64,000 nt of DNA from JANTGF01 sp033791445. GTDB lineage: Bacteria > Bacteroidota > Bacteroidia > Bacteroidales > VadinHA17. The stretch covers positions 18,153-82,152 of the forward strand of contig JASJGS010000023.1 of the NCBI GenBank assembly GCA_033791445.1. Direction: 5' to 3'. How positions within the stretch are numbered: position 1 is the first letter of the stretch; each line of letters begins with the position of its first letter. The notes below the pieces were generated by a model. It did no database searches, was not told where the DNA came from, and saw only the letters and a program-made list of their open reading frames with translations. Of the stretch, positions 9,295 through 18,425 are shown in pieces. Made by a program: the position numbers and the translations under genes.

Positions 9295-10134
9295 ATGGAT
9301 TTTAAAAAGAATATCACAAATCTATCTAAAGATATAGAAGATATTGAGAATTTCGTGAGTAAGATTAAAAATAATTCACACATTACCCTGCTTGAAATGG
9401 ATATCCTTAAAGCTAAAATACATGAGCTTTATGGAACTTTATTGGAATTTGAAGTTGGAGGAGATACTGGTAATCTTGATACTGATGCAGTAGAAGAATC
9501 TTCAATAAATGATCTTATAAGTAAAGAGATTGAAGAAAAAGCTATTGATGAAAAGTTGATTGAGAATCCGGAGATCTCAATTGATGAGGGAATTATTGAA
9601 GATCAAATGCCCGAAATTTCCCAACTGGAAGTTGAATCGGAGGTTATTAAAAATGAAATTCCTCCCCAAACTGAGCCTCCAGTTGCTGAGGAGTTTGTTG
9701 ATGAGGTAGATGTGACAATTGAAAATAAAGAGATTATTGAAGAGAAAACGGTACCCGAAAAAGATCCTGTGCAAATAAAGAAAAAGATAGAACCAGAGGT
9801 AATTGCTGATTTGTATATGAATACAAAGCGGTTCAGGAATGAATCGATACAAAAAGATAACACCCAGGATATCTCTTCCAAGTTCCATAGTCAGCCAATT
9901 TCAGATATCTCACTTGCAATTGGATTGAACGATAAATTTAGGTATGTCAGAGAACTTTTTGAAGGAGATAATTTGCAGTATGCAGAAACATTGAGATTCT
10001 TGAACAATGTGAAATCTGAAACCGAGGCAGTGGATTACCTTAATGAACAGTTTGAATGGGATATGGAGAATAAACTTGTTAAAAGCTTATTGGAATTAAC
10101 TTCAAGAAAATTGAAAATGACAGATAATGGGTAA
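9295..10134 (+). CDS. Acidic protein of unknown function upstream of rsmI
   Basis: 279 residues, not recognised. Three parts can be seen. Residues 1-60 are helical and may coil (KDIEDIENFVSKIKNN). A long Glu/Asp/Ile/Val-rich low-complexity stretch covers about 65-165. A more ordered C-terminal domain at about 190-275 contains ISLAIGLNDKFRYVRELFEG and AVDYLNEQFEW. It has no signal peptide or membrane segment, so it is cytoplasmic. The ISLAIGLNDKFRYVRELF segment is one I recall from conserved Bacteroidota hypothetical proteins. Its end overlaps the rsmI start by 8 bases, so the two are translationally coupled. Confidence 0.85.
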   Translation: MDFKKNITNLSKDIEDIENFVSKIKNNSHITLLEMDILKAKIHELYGTLLEFEVGGDTGNLDTDAVEESSINDLISKEIEEKAIDEKLIENPEISIDEGIIEDQMPEISQLEVESEVIKNEIPPQTEPPVAEEFVDEVDVTIENKEIIEEKTVPEKDPVQIKKKIEPEVIADLYMNTKRFRNESIQKDNTQDISSKFHSQPISDISLAIGLNDKFRYVRELFEGDNLQYAETLRFLNNVKSETEAVDYLNEQFEWDMENKLVKSLLELTSRKLKMTDNG

Positions 10135-10804
10135 GCTTATACTAGTTCCCACTCCCATTGGCAACCTTGAAGATATAACGATTAGAGCAATTTCAACTCT
10201 GGCAGGTGTAGATTTAATTCTCGCAGAGGATTCCAGAAAAACGGGCATACTTTTAAAGCATCTAAATATTCGCAAAAAAATATTTTCCCATCATAAATTT
10301 AATGAGCATAAGACAGTTGAGCCCCTGGTTAAACGCATGATCGAGGGCGAAAGTTTTGCATTGGTCACTGATGCCGGGACCCCGGCAATTTCCGATCCAG
10401 GATTTTTATTAGTCCGGGCATGTATAGAATCTGGGGTAGAGGTAGAATGTTTACCCGGACCTACAGCATTTGTTCCTGCTTTGGTGGTTTCCGGCTTGCC
10501 TGCAGATAAGTTTTGCTTTGAGGGTTTTTTGCCAGTAAAGAAAGGAAGGAGCAAACGGTTGAAGGAGCTCGCGGAAGAAAGCAGAACCATTATATTTTAT
10601 GAATCCCCTCATCGATTGTTACGCTTTCTACAACAAATCATTGATGTTTTTGGAGACGATCGACGGGTTTCTGTTTCAAGGGAACTTACAAAGATTTATG
10701 AAGAGACAAAACGTGGAAATCCACAGGAATTAATTGCCTATTTCAGTGAAAAAAACATTAAAGGTGAGATAATAGTAGTACTCGAAGGGAAAAAGCAAAA
10801 GTAG
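10127..10804 (+). CDS. rsmI: 16S rRNA (cytidine1402-2'-O)-methyltransferase
   Basis: SAM-dependent enzyme that 2'-O-methylates C1402 in the decoding centre of 16S rRNA. It is a tetrapyrrole-methylase-fold protein with the family blocks PTPIGNLEDITIRAI at the N-terminus, LAEDSRKTGILL, VTDAGTPAISDPG, PGPTAFVPALVVSGLP and FYESPHRLL. Its 225 residues are the usual length for forms without the short C-terminal extension. It overlaps the upstream acidic gene by 8 bases and converges with rmuC across a 58-base gap. Confidence 0.96.
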   Translation: MGKLILVPTPIGNLEDITIRAISTLAGVDLILAEDSRKTGILLKHLNIRKKIFSHHKFNEHKTVEPLVKRMIEGESFALVTDAGTPAISDPGFLLVRACIESGVEVECLPGPTAFVPALVVSGLPADKFCFEGFLPVKKGRSKRLKELAEESRTIIFYESPHRLLRFLQQIIDVFGDDRRVSVSRELTKIYEETKRGNPQELIAYFSEKNIKGEIIVVLEGKKQK

Positions 10805-10862
10805 CCTCCAGAAAGAAATTATATTTATCGAATGTTATTATACCAATAGATCCACGAAAGGA

Positions 10863-12164
10863 TTATTCATTCTCCCCCTCCATTGCTTTTTGTAAAAGAT
10901 CCTGAGGGAGAGATTTTTTTGTTTTTGCACCCAATTTCTTAATTTGTTCGACTTTGCTAACAAGGGAACCCTTACCATCAGAAAGTTTATTCATTGTAGA
11001 TTTATAATGACCCTGCGCTGAATCTAGCCTCTTCCCAAGATCCGATAGATCAGATATCAGTCCTTCAAATTTATCATAGAGTGCCCCTGATTGCCTGGCA
11101 ATTTCCATTACATTTTTATTCTGATACTCTTGCCTCCACATGCTTTCCACCATTTTTAAGGCAGCAATAAGATTTGTTGGGCTTATCAAGAGGATACGTT
11201 TCTCATAGGCAAAATTCCAAAGCCCTGGATCTTCTTGTATTGCTTTATGGTACGCAGGTTCAATAGGAAGAAACATCATAACGAAGTCAAGCGCTTTTAT
11301 CTGGGCTATGTCATGATAATTTTTATCAGCCAGCTCCTTAACATGATTCCTGACTGAAATCAAATGCTCTTTCAAAGCCAATTCCCGCTGCTTTTCAGTT
11401 TCAGCTGAGATATATCTTTCGAAAGCCGTAAGTGATACTTTTGAATCAATTATTACACTTCTGTCTCCAGGATAAGTAACCAAAACATCTGGTTGTAATC
11501 TTGTTCCGGTATCTTTTGTAAATGAAGGCTGTACAAGGTATTCTCGATTTTTTACCAAACCTGATTGTTCAAGAATATTTTCGAGAATAACTTCTCCCCA
11601 ATTACCCTGTGTTTTAGAATCTCCTTTCAGGGCTTTTGTCAGGTTGCTTGCTTCCTTGCTAACCAATTGGTTCAATTCTGCCAGTCTTTTTACTTCTTCC
11701 TTTAGTGAAACCCTTTGCTGAGTCTCTTTATCATAGGTTTCTTCAATTTTCTTCTCAAATTCTTTAATTTTTTGATTTAGAGGGTTTAAAATTTCACCCA
11801 ATCGGACACTATTTTGTTCTGTAAATTTCTTTGTTTTCTCTTCCAGAATATCATTAGCAAGGTTTCTGAATTCTATACGAAATTTTTCCTGAATTTTATC
11901 AATTTCTCCTTTTTGCTCCAGCATTCTTTCATTCAGGTGTTTGTAGTCAGATTCTTTTGCAGCAAGGTTCCTGTTTAGACCTATAATCTCCTCATCTTTT
12001 TTACTTTCTGAAATTTTCTGAGCTTCAATTGAGGTGCTAAGGTCCCTGATTTTTTCATTGGAGACCATATTGGCGATATCCAGTCGATTTCTGTAAATGA
12101 AAAACAAAGCAGCTCCACCAACTAACAACCCAATACCAAAAAATAACAGTTCAGTAAGTCCCAT
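10863..12164 (-). CDS. rmuC: DNA recombination protein RmuC homologue
   Basis: RmuC proteins limit DNA inversion and rearrangement; their biochemistry is unclear, though the conserved domain resembles a nuclease fold. The N-terminal residues 4-24 are a membrane anchor (LLFFGIGLLVGGAALFFI). A long coiled coil follows to about residue 170, and the RmuC domain occupies about 190-390 with the signatures GNWGEVILENILEQSGL, QPDVLV, VIDSKVSLTAFERY and DFVMMFLPIEPAY. Length 433 is within the family range. The nuclear-transport-factor-like gene lies 29 bases upstream on the same strand. Confidence 0.95.
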   Translation of the reverse strand: MGLTELLFFGIGLLVGGAALFFIYRNRLDIANMVSNEKIRDLSTSIEAQKISESKKDEEIIGLNRNLAAKESDYKHLNERMLEQKGEIDKIQEKFRIEFRNLANDILEEKTKKFTEQNSVRLGEILNPLNQKIKEFEKKIEETYDKETQQRVSLKEEVKRLAELNQLVSKEASNLTKALKGDSKTQGNWGEVILENILEQSGLVKNREYLVQPSFTKDTGTRLQPDVLVTYPGDRSVIIDSKVSLTAFERYISAETEKQRELALKEHLISVRNHVKELADKNYHDIAQIKALDFVMMFLPIEPAYHKAIQEDPGLWNFAYEKRILLISPTNLIAALKMVESMWRQEYQNKNVMEIARQSGALYDKFEGLISDLSDLGKRLDSAQGHYKSTMNKLSDGKGSLVSKVEQIKKLGAKTKKSLPQDLLQKAMEGENE

Positions 12165-12193
12165 TTTCTAATTCTGTAAAAGTTTAAGTATAA

Positions 12194-12676
12194 TTATTTT
12201 TTGTTTCCCTCTGTGGGAGGGTTTATAAGATCAATAAATTCATAAATTTTTTCATTAGGCACTGTAACTGATAAATGATAGTGTATTAATTTCCATTGGT
12301 CATTTTTTAATTCTATCACACCTGATCCTCTACATACTCCCATCCATGTTTCCAGGAGTTCATCAAACCAAGCAATTTTCATATCCTCAGAAAATATTAT
12401 TTGTCTATCATAGGCCTTAAAATCCCAGGCTTTTCCCTTATCAAAATAGGGCTTGGCAAATTGAATGAATTCGTTTTTGTTCCATCTCTCGCCAGCGTCC
12501 GTTCCAATATAAATACTGGATGCATCCATAAATCCAAAATAATTATCTGCATTTGCTTCGCTCGCTGCATTATGCCATTCGTCAAGAGCAATGTTTAATT
12601 CTTTTTCTGTGTTTTGAGAATAGCTACTATAGGATATTATAAGAAATAGAAGAATTAAATTTATTATAGTTTTCAT
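12194..12676 (-). CDS. Exported SnoaL/NTF2-like domain protein
   Basis: 160-residue protein with a signal peptide (cleavage probably near SSYSQ, residue 21) and a fold typical of the NTF2/SnoaL/DUF4440 superfamily: an N-terminal helix (LNIALDEWHNAASEANADNYFGFMD) followed by beta strands that include IAWFDELLETWMGVCRGSGVIEL and WKLIHYHLSVTVP. Family members act as small-molecule binding cups or enzymes; no catalytic assignment is possible here. It lies 17 bases downstream of the helicase gene on the same strand and 29 bases upstream of rmuC, so it may be cotranscribed. Confidence 0.8.
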   Translation of the reverse strand: MKTIINLILLFLIISYSSYSQNTEKELNIALDEWHNAASEANADNYFGFMDASSIYIGTDAGERWNKNEFIQFAKPYFDKGKAWDFKAYDRQIIFSEDMKIAWFDELLETWMGVCRGSGVIELKNDQWKLIHYHLSVTVPNEKIYEFIDLINPPTEGNKK

Positions 12677-12693
12677 AAGATTGTATTAATAAA

Positions 12694-13857
12694 TTATTCT
12701 TTTAGGTTCTGGGGAAGTGGTATTGCGAAGATCTTTTCCTCAATCAACTCTTCAATTTTTTTGAGGCTTCGCATTTCTTTTCTATTAACAAAAGTAATTG
12801 CTACGCCGGTTGATTTTGCGCGGGCAGTTCTACCTACTCTGTGCACATAATCTTCTGGATCCCGAGGAACATTATAATTAATTATCAGATCAATATTGTC
12901 GATATCAATTCCCCTGGAAACTATATCAGTGGCTACAAGAATTCCCGTCTTCCCACTTTTAAAATTTAAAAGGACCTGAACTCTTTCTTTTTGTTCCAGA
13001 TCAGAATGTATTGCTTCCACAGGAAGTTTCAGTTTACGAAGTTTTTGGGCAAGCTGTTTTACATTGCTTTTAGTAGAGGAAAAAATCAGTACACGGGTAA
13101 GGTCCTTCCCTTCAATAAGATCAACTAATAGATCCTGTTTTCCATTGTCTTCGACCTTATAAATAGCTTGCAAAACTCCTTCAGCTGGCTTTGCAATAGC
13201 TAAGTTAACTTCCTCAGGGTTCTTGAGTAACTTATTCGCCAGTTTTCTGATTTTTGGAGGCATGGTGGCAGAAAAAAGTAGAGTTTGCCTGTTTTTAGGA
13301 AGTTCATTAACTATTTGAATAATATCTGCATGAAATCCCATATCCAACATCCTATCTGCCTCATCCAAAACAAGGTGTTTAAGCTTAGAAAGGTTTAAAT
13401 AACCCATTTGCAGGTGAGCAATCAGCCGTCCTGGTGTTGCTGTAATTATATCTGTTCCACTATTCAGGGCATTTTTCTGTTGCTCCCATGTCACACCATC
13501 AGTTCCACCATAAATAGCCACCGAACTTACTCCTGAGAAATAGGAAAAGCCCTGTAGTTGTTGGTCGATTTGAATGGCAAGCTCCCTTGTAGGAACAAGA
13601 ATGAGTGTATTAATTTCCAGGTTATTATTTTTCTCTTCCAGGATCTTTTGCAGAATCGGAAGGAGAAATGCACCTGTCTTTCCGGTACCAGTTTGGGCAC
13701 AACCAATCAGATCTTTGTTTTCTAAAATAATAGGGATACTTAATATCTGAATGGGTGTAGGTTCTATAAACCCCATTGATTCTAATCCTTCAATTATGGG
13801 CTCACCCAGATCAAAGTCTGTAAATTCTTTATTTTTTTGTTCGTTTTCTCCTGTCAT
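12694..13857 (-). CDS. DEAD-box ATP-dependent RNA helicase (RhlE-like)
   Basis: Cytoplasmic RNA helicase with all core motifs: Q motif (GFIEPTPIQ), motif I AQTGTGKTG, Ia PTRELAIQ, motif II DEAD in VLDEADRML, motif III SATMP, and motif VI HRVGRTAR. At 387 residues it is only the two RecA-like domains with a very short tail. It therefore lacks the basic C-terminal extension or RNA-binding domain of DbpA and CsdA types, which fits the RhlE class. Such enzymes aid ribosome assembly, RNA turnover or cold growth. It starts 10 bases after the end of the peptidase gene upstream on the same strand. Confidence 0.95.
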   Translation of the reverse strand: MTGENEQKNKEFTDFDLGEPIIEGLESMGFIEPTPIQILSIPIILENKDLIGCAQTGTGKTGAFLLPILQKILEEKNNNLEINTLILVPTRELAIQIDQQLQGFSYFSGVSSVAIYGGTDGVTWEQQKNALNSGTDIITATPGRLIAHLQMGYLNLSKLKHLVLDEADRMLDMGFHADIIQIVNELPKNRQTLLFSATMPPKIRKLANKLLKNPEEVNLAIAKPAEGVLQAIYKVEDNGKQDLLVDLIEGKDLTRVLIFSSTKSNVKQLAQKLRKLKLPVEAIHSDLEQKERVQVLLNFKSGKTGILVATDIVSRGIDIDNIDLIINYNVPRDPEDYVHRVGRTARAKSTGVAITFVNRKEMRSLKKIEELIEEKIFAIPLPQNLKE

Positions 13858-13867
13858 TTAATTAAAT

Positions 13868-14947
13868 CTAATTTTCTGCCGAAATTCTTAATATTTCAAC
13901 TATCATGATCAATGCTTTTTCCATATCTGAAATATGAATATGTTCTTCGGTTGAATGTTCAAGTTTTGCACCAATCCCAACAACAGCTGTTTCAATTCCT
14001 TTGTTATTATACACAGATGCATCTGTAAATCCTGTTATAAAAGTAGTGGTTGCATTAATGCCTGCTTTTTTTAATGCGAGCATAGAAACTTTTACTGTAT
14101 CGGAATCAGGGGGGATTTCAATCGCCTTAAAAGGGTTCTCTACCTGAACATCTACCGTGGCTCCAACTGATGTAACCTGTTTTACTATTATTTCTTCCAT
14201 TTCTTTTGCAAGTCTGGCAGCCTTGTTATGATCCAGACTCCGACATTCAGCCAGGAATGAGGTTTCATCCGGGACTCCATTTCTGATCATTCCACCCTTT
14301 ATAACCCCCACATTAGAGGTAGTTTCTTCGTCTAAACGTCCCATTGGTAATGCCGCAATCGCTTTTGAGGCAGCAAAAACAGCATTAACTCCTTTTTCTG
14401 GTTCCATACCTGCGTGTGCCGCTCTGCCTTTAATCAATACATCAATGGTAAAGTAGGAGGGGCCTCCGATTACTATGGTTTCAAGTGTGTCATTGTCTAG
14501 AAGGAATCCCTTTTTTGCTTTCAACCAGCTAAAATCCAGGTTGTTTACACCAATCAATCCAACTTCTTCCTGCCTTGTAATGGCAATTTCAACAACAGGC
14601 CTCTTTTTAGCAATTCGCAAAGCCTCCAACATTTCAGCAATCCCAGCTTTATCATCTGCACCAAGTATTGTTCTTCCATCTGAATAAATCACACCATCCT
14701 TAATAACCGGCTGAATATTTATTCCTGGTTTTACCGTATCAGCATGGCAGGATAGTAAAATTGGAGATTCATTTTCGGCATTTAATGCTTCTAACCTACA
14801 TAACAGATTTCCATAATCGTCAATATACGTTTCAGCCCCTAATAATTTAAACTCTTTCTCAAGATATTCAATCATTTGTTTCTCATTTCCAGATTCACTG
14901 TCGATTTTAATCATCTCTAGAAACTGCTCAATCATTCTGGTACTCAT
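13868..14947 (-). CDS. M20-family peptidase, PepT-like
   Basis: Di-zinc exopeptidase of the M20 clan, close to the peptidase T-like group. Metal-binding blocks are LLSCHADTVKPG (residues about 63-74), the bridging aspartate in ILGADDKAG, the catalytic glutamates in TRQEEVGLIG, and the aspartate/histidine positions in FLLDNDT and LEHSTEEHIHI. A dimerisation domain lies between, with GRAAHAGMEPEKG. The protein is soluble with no signal. Translation may start at M1 or M5 (MIEQFLEM). It probably cleaves small peptides in the cytoplasm. It is first in a run with the helicase, with the SnoaL-like gene and rmuC after. Confidence 0.9.
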   Translation of the reverse strand: MSTRMIEQFLEMIKIDSESGNEKQMIEYLEKEFKLLGAETYIDDYGNLLCRLEALNAENESPILLSCHADTVKPGINIQPVIKDGVIYSDGRTILGADDKAGIAEMLEALRIAKKRPVVEIAITRQEEVGLIGVNNLDFSWLKAKKGFLLDNDTLETIVIGGPSYFTIDVLIKGRAAHAGMEPEKGVNAVFAASKAIAALPMGRLDEETTSNVGVIKGGMIRNGVPDETSFLAECRSLDHNKAARLAKEMEEIIVKQVTSVGATVDVQVENPFKAIEIPPDSDTVKVSMLALKKAGINATTTFITGFTDASVYNNKGIETAVVGIGAKLEHSTEEHIHISDMEKALIMIVEILRISAEN

Positions 14948-15092
14948 AGCGGATAGTATTTTATCTACAAATTTATTTTTGCTCCAAAGCTACAAATAAT
15001 GCCCCTATTTCAGGCAGAGTTTTTACTTATTATAAGTAAAATGATATATTCGTATCGATTATCAGATTCATTAAAATCAGAGTATTAAAAGC

Positions 15093-15785
15093 ATGAAAAA
15101 GTACCGTCATATATTTTTCGATCTGGATGGAACCCTCTGGGATTTTGTCTCCAATTCTGAAGAAACCCAGAAAGAAATGTTTAATATCTTTCAACTAAAT
15201 GAACACTGTGAAAGTTTTGAGATTTTTTTTGAAGTATTTCAGAGGCATAATGATTTGTTGTGGGCAGATTATCAACAAGGGAAAATAAAGAAGGAAAAAC
15301 TAAAATGGTGGCGCTTCTATCTTACATTAAAGGATTTTGGAGTTGAGAATAAGCAATTGGCCATGAAACTCGATGATTTTTATTTATCAGAGGCTCCCAG
15401 TAAGACGAAACTGATTGAAGGAGCAAGGGAGATCTTAAATTATTTAAGAAACGATTATCAATTGCATATAATTACAAATGGGTTCAACGAAGTGCAGTTT
15501 TTAAAATTGGATAATAGCGAACTAAATCATTTCTTTCAGGAAATTATTACCTCAGAAGATGCAGGTGCCTTAAAACCCGATCCTATCATTTTTGAATATG
15601 CTTTGAAAAAAGTGGGAGCAACAAGGGATGAAAGTCTTATGATTGGCGATATCTTGGAAGTAGATATTCTGGGTGCAAGAAATTCAGGTGTTGACCAGGT
15701 ATTTTTGAACCAGGACAATGTGCCAAGTAATTTTAAACCTACTTTTGAGATATTAAAACTAGTTGAGTTAAAGAACTTTCTTTAA
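15093..15785 (+). CDS. YjjG-family noncanonical pyrimidine nucleotidase (HAD)
   Basis: HAD-superfamily phosphatase with the nucleophile aspartate D10 and acid/base D12 in FFDLDGTLWDF. The alpha-helical cap includes LLWADYQQGKIKKEKLKWWRF; motif II is ITNG, motif III lysine is in GALKPDP, and motif IV is MIGDILEVDILGA. This matches YjjG, a 5'-nucleotidase that clears noncanonical pyrimidine nucleotides. Length 230 is normal and the protein is cytoplasmic. It is a single gene between divergent pepT-like and convergent dnaB. Confidence 0.9.
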   Translation: MKKYRHIFFDLDGTLWDFVSNSEETQKEMFNIFQLNEHCESFEIFFEVFQRHNDLLWADYQQGKIKKEKLKWWRFYLTLKDFGVENKQLAMKLDDFYLSEAPSKTKLIEGAREILNYLRNDYQLHIITNGFNEVQFLKLDNSELNHFFQEIITSEDAGALKPDPIIFEYALKKVGATRDESLMIGDILEVDILGARNSGVDQVFLNQDNVPSNFKPTFEILKLVELKNFL

Positions 15786-15825
15786 TTTACTTTGGGTTAC
15801 TTTTCTTGAGCTTCAGAGATTGTCC

Positions 15826-17346
15826 TTAAAATGGTTCTTCAAATGAATCAGGTATATTATTTGATAGGGAGTCTACTGAACTTTTAAGATCATGGTTCAT
15901 TTTAGAACCTAGGGTAATTGTTGGTTGATTGTCACCGTTAATATCAAATCCGCCTATTTCATCTGGCTCAATAAATTTTGCCATTTCTTCCCTGAACAAC
16001 AATGTCACATCTGCAATTGGACCGTTTCTGTGTTTTGCGACTATTATTTCAGCAATACCCTTATAAGAATTTCCTTCTTCATCCTCCAGTAGACCATATT
16101 TCTCTGGTCGGTGAATGAAAATAACAAGGTCCGCATCCTGTTCAATAGCACCTGATTCCCTTAGGTCAGATAGTTGTGGCCTTTTATTTCCAGAACGCAT
16201 TTCAACAGAACGATTTAACTGTGAAAGTGCAATGATTGGAATTTCCAGTTCCTTTGCGATAGCTTTTAGAGATCTTGAAATGCTACTTACTTCCTGCTCC
16301 CTGCTACCACGTGCATCTGCAGCGCTGGTCATAAGTTGAAGATAATCTACAACGATGAGTTCAATATTATGTTGGAGCTTTAATCTTCGCGCTTTGGCTC
16401 TAAATTCAAATAAGGAAATGGCTGCTGTATCGTCAATAAATATCGGAGCTTCAACTAATTTTTTAATCTTTGATTCCAGTTGTTTCCATTCATGATCATC
16501 TAATTTACCATTTCTAATTCGCTGGGAAGGTAATTCAGTTTCACTTACAATTAGTCTGGTAACTAGCTGAAGAGAAGACATCTCCAGGGAAAAGATACCA
16601 ATCGGCCGACCGTGGTCTACAGCCATATTCTTTGCCATTGAAAGAGCAAAAGCAGTTTTACCCATAGATGGTCGGGCTGCCACAATGACCAGGTCAGAAT
16701 TTTGCCAACCAGAGGTGATTCGGTCAAGCTTGGTAAATCCGGATGGAACTCCCAGAAGGCTGCCTTCTTTCTTTCCAGCTTCCTGGATTTGTTCAATAGC
16801 AGCCTGAATAAGAACATTGATTTTTAGAGTTTCCTTCTTGATGTTGCCCTCTGCAATCTGAAATAATTCCTGTTCCGAAAAGTCAAGCAAGTCATTAACA
16901 TCAATACTCTCATCAAACGCTCTGTTTTGAATCTCGCTGGAAACACGAATTAATTCCCTTTGTATATACTTTTGGGCAACAATTCTGGCATGATAAGAAA
17001 CATTCGCAGCTGAGGCAACCCGGTTCGTAAGTTTTGCAATGTACAGGGGGCCACCAATATCATTTAATTCTTCTTTCTTCCTTAGCTCCTCGGTTACTGT
17101 AAGAATATCAACAGGTTTCTCTTGTGATGAAAGGTCGATGATTGCCTTAAATATCTTTTGGTGAGCCTCGGTGTAAAAACTCTCAGGTTTTAGGAATTCA
17201 CTAACCGCAATGAATGCATCTTTTTCAAGCATAATTGCACCTAGTACTGCCTCTTCAAGATCAACTGCTTGAGGTGGTACTTTTCCCATTTCCAGACCAA
17301 TAGGTATGATGGGTGTTGTTTTTCTTACTTTTTCTTTGAGAGCCAT
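15826..17346 (-). CDS. dnaB: Replicative DNA helicase DnaB
   Basis: Hexameric 5'-3' helicase of the replication fork. The N-terminal domain (residues about 15-120, PPQAVDLEEAVLGAIML) is followed by a linker and the RecA-like motor with Walker A ARPSMGKTAF, Walker B LIVVDYLQLM and the C-terminal block SREQEVSSISRSLKAIAKEL. An upstream ATG at 17382 would add 12 residues (MLSLIKCSITIK), but the start at 17346 (MALKEKVRKTTP) fits the family and leaves a promoter-like -7 element upstream. No intein is present. The tail ends with a short acidic stretch. It is divergent from ispE. Confidence 0.96.
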   Translation of the reverse strand: MALKEKVRKTTPIIPIGLEMGKVPPQAVDLEEAVLGAIMLEKDAFIAVSEFLKPESFYTEAHQKIFKAIIDLSSQEKPVDILTVTEELRKKEELNDIGGPLYIAKLTNRVASAANVSYHARIVAQKYIQRELIRVSSEIQNRAFDESIDVNDLLDFSEQELFQIAEGNIKKETLKINVLIQAAIEQIQEAGKKEGSLLGVPSGFTKLDRITSGWQNSDLVIVAARPSMGKTAFALSMAKNMAVDHGRPIGIFSLEMSSLQLVTRLIVSETELPSQRIRNGKLDDHEWKQLESKIKKLVEAPIFIDDTAAISLFEFRAKARRLKLQHNIELIVVDYLQLMTSAADARGSREQEVSSISRSLKAIAKELEIPIIALSQLNRSVEMRSGNKRPQLSDLRESGAIEQDADLVIFIHRPEKYGLLEDEEGNSYKGIAEIIVAKHRNGPIADVTLLFREEMAKFIEPDEIGGFDINGDNQPTITLGSKMNHDLKSSVDSLSNNIPDSFEEPF

Positions 17347-17379
17347 TTTAATTGTAATAGAGCATTTTATTAAGGACAA

Positions 17380-17387
17380 CAAAAATA
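17380..17387 (-). promoter_or_regulatory. -7 element upstream of dnaB
   Basis: Minus-strand TATTTTTG fits TAnnTTTG about 34 bases before the chosen ATG at 17346. It overlaps the longer reading frame's first codons, which supports the shorter start. No clear -33 element. Confidence 0.4.
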
Positions 17388-17487
17388 TAAAAATGGTATC
17401 GGACCTATATATAAATCAGTATATTATTATAAACAAACGCTGTTAATAAAAATAGAGAAATTGTTAAAAAGTATATTTTTTTTGAAT

Positions 17488-17530
17488 ACTGTATCCGTCG
17501 GAGCCTCCTCTTTACAAGATACGGTTTTTT
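17488..17530 (+). terminator. Terminator-like hairpin in the ispE leader
   Basis: ACTGTATC (17488-17495) pairs with GATACGGT (17518-17525) with one G-T wobble, an inner GGAG/CTCC hairpin can form in the loop, and six T follow. It lies 41 bases before the ispE ATG, where no upstream plus-strand gene ends, since dnaB is divergent. It may be an attenuator or the end of a short RNA. Confidence 0.45.
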
Positions 17531-17570
17531 ACTAAAAGAATTGATTTGTACTTTTATAAAAAATTTACCT

Positions 17571-18395
17571 ATGATAGCGTTTCCAAATGCTAAAATAAAT
17601 TTGGGTTTAAATATTGTCAGTAAGAGGTCAGATGGCTTTCATAATCTCGAAAGTGTTTTCCTACCCTTAAAATTAGCGGATATTCTTGAAGTAATTCCCA
17701 AGCACCATAATGATGAAAGCTCAGCAGACTTTTTCCAATCAGGAATTCCAATAGATGTCGATCCTGAAAAGAACCTGGTAATAAAGGCATATAACCTGCT
17801 AAAAACAGACTTTGATCTACCTCCTGTAAAAATAGCCTTGCATAAGATTATCCCTTTTGGATCAGGATTAGGAGGAGGATCTTCCGATGCAACATCTGTA
17901 GTTTTGATGCTTGATGAAATCTTTCAACTCAACATGACTGAGCAAATTATGGTATCATACCTGGAGAAGATAGGTAGTGATTGTCCTTTTTTTATTAGAA
18001 ATAATGTGTCTAAGGTCCAGGGTAGGGGGGAGCTCATAAGACCTTTTAGTCTGGATCTGAAAGGAGTATATGTTGTTATTGTTGTTCCCAATATTAGCAT
18101 AAGTACACAGGAAGCATTCAGGTTAATTGTACCAAAAACTCCAAAGAAATCACTTAAGGAATCTCTACAATGTCTAGTAGAAGAATGGGATACAAATGTT
18201 ATTAATGATTTTGAGGAGGTATTATTTCCGATATATCCAGAACTAAAAGCAATCAAGGATAGATTAAATAATATGGGAGCTGTATATGCCTCTTTATCCG
18301 GGAGTGGATCAGCAATTTATGGCTTATTTGCCAGTGAAATTGAAGTTCATGAATATTTTCCAGGAATGTTTACCTGGACAGAAAGGTTTGAATAA
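17571..18395 (+). CDS. ispE: 4-diphosphocytidyl-2-C-methyl-D-erythritol kinase
   Basis: Fourth step of the MEP isoprenoid pathway: ATP-dependent phosphorylation of CDP-methylerythritol. It is a GHMP kinase with motif 1 PNAKINLGLNI at the N-terminus, motif 2 IPFGSGLGGGSSDA (the ATP-binding glycine/serine loop, residues about 92-105) and motif 3 ASLSGSGSAIYGLF near the C-terminus. The start is the ATG giving MIAFPNAKINLG; an in-frame ATG 30 bases earlier would add ten residues not seen in the family. 274 residues is the usual length. It converges on the biotin-carrier gene. Confidence 0.96.
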   Translation: MIAFPNAKINLGLNIVSKRSDGFHNLESVFLPLKLADILEVIPKHHNDESSADFFQSGIPIDVDPEKNLVIKAYNLLKTDFDLPPVKIALHKIIPFGSGLGGGSSDATSVVLMLDEIFQLNMTEQIMVSYLEKIGSDCPFFIRNNVSKVQGRGELIRPFSLDLKGVYVVIVVPNISISTQEAFRLIVPKTPKKSLKESLQCLVEEWDTNVINDFEEVLFPIYPELKAIKDRLNNMGAVYASLSGSGSAIYGLFASEIEVHEYFPGMFTWTERFE

Positions 18396-18425
18396 TAATG
18401 CTTATTGAAGATTATGATCCTAAAA

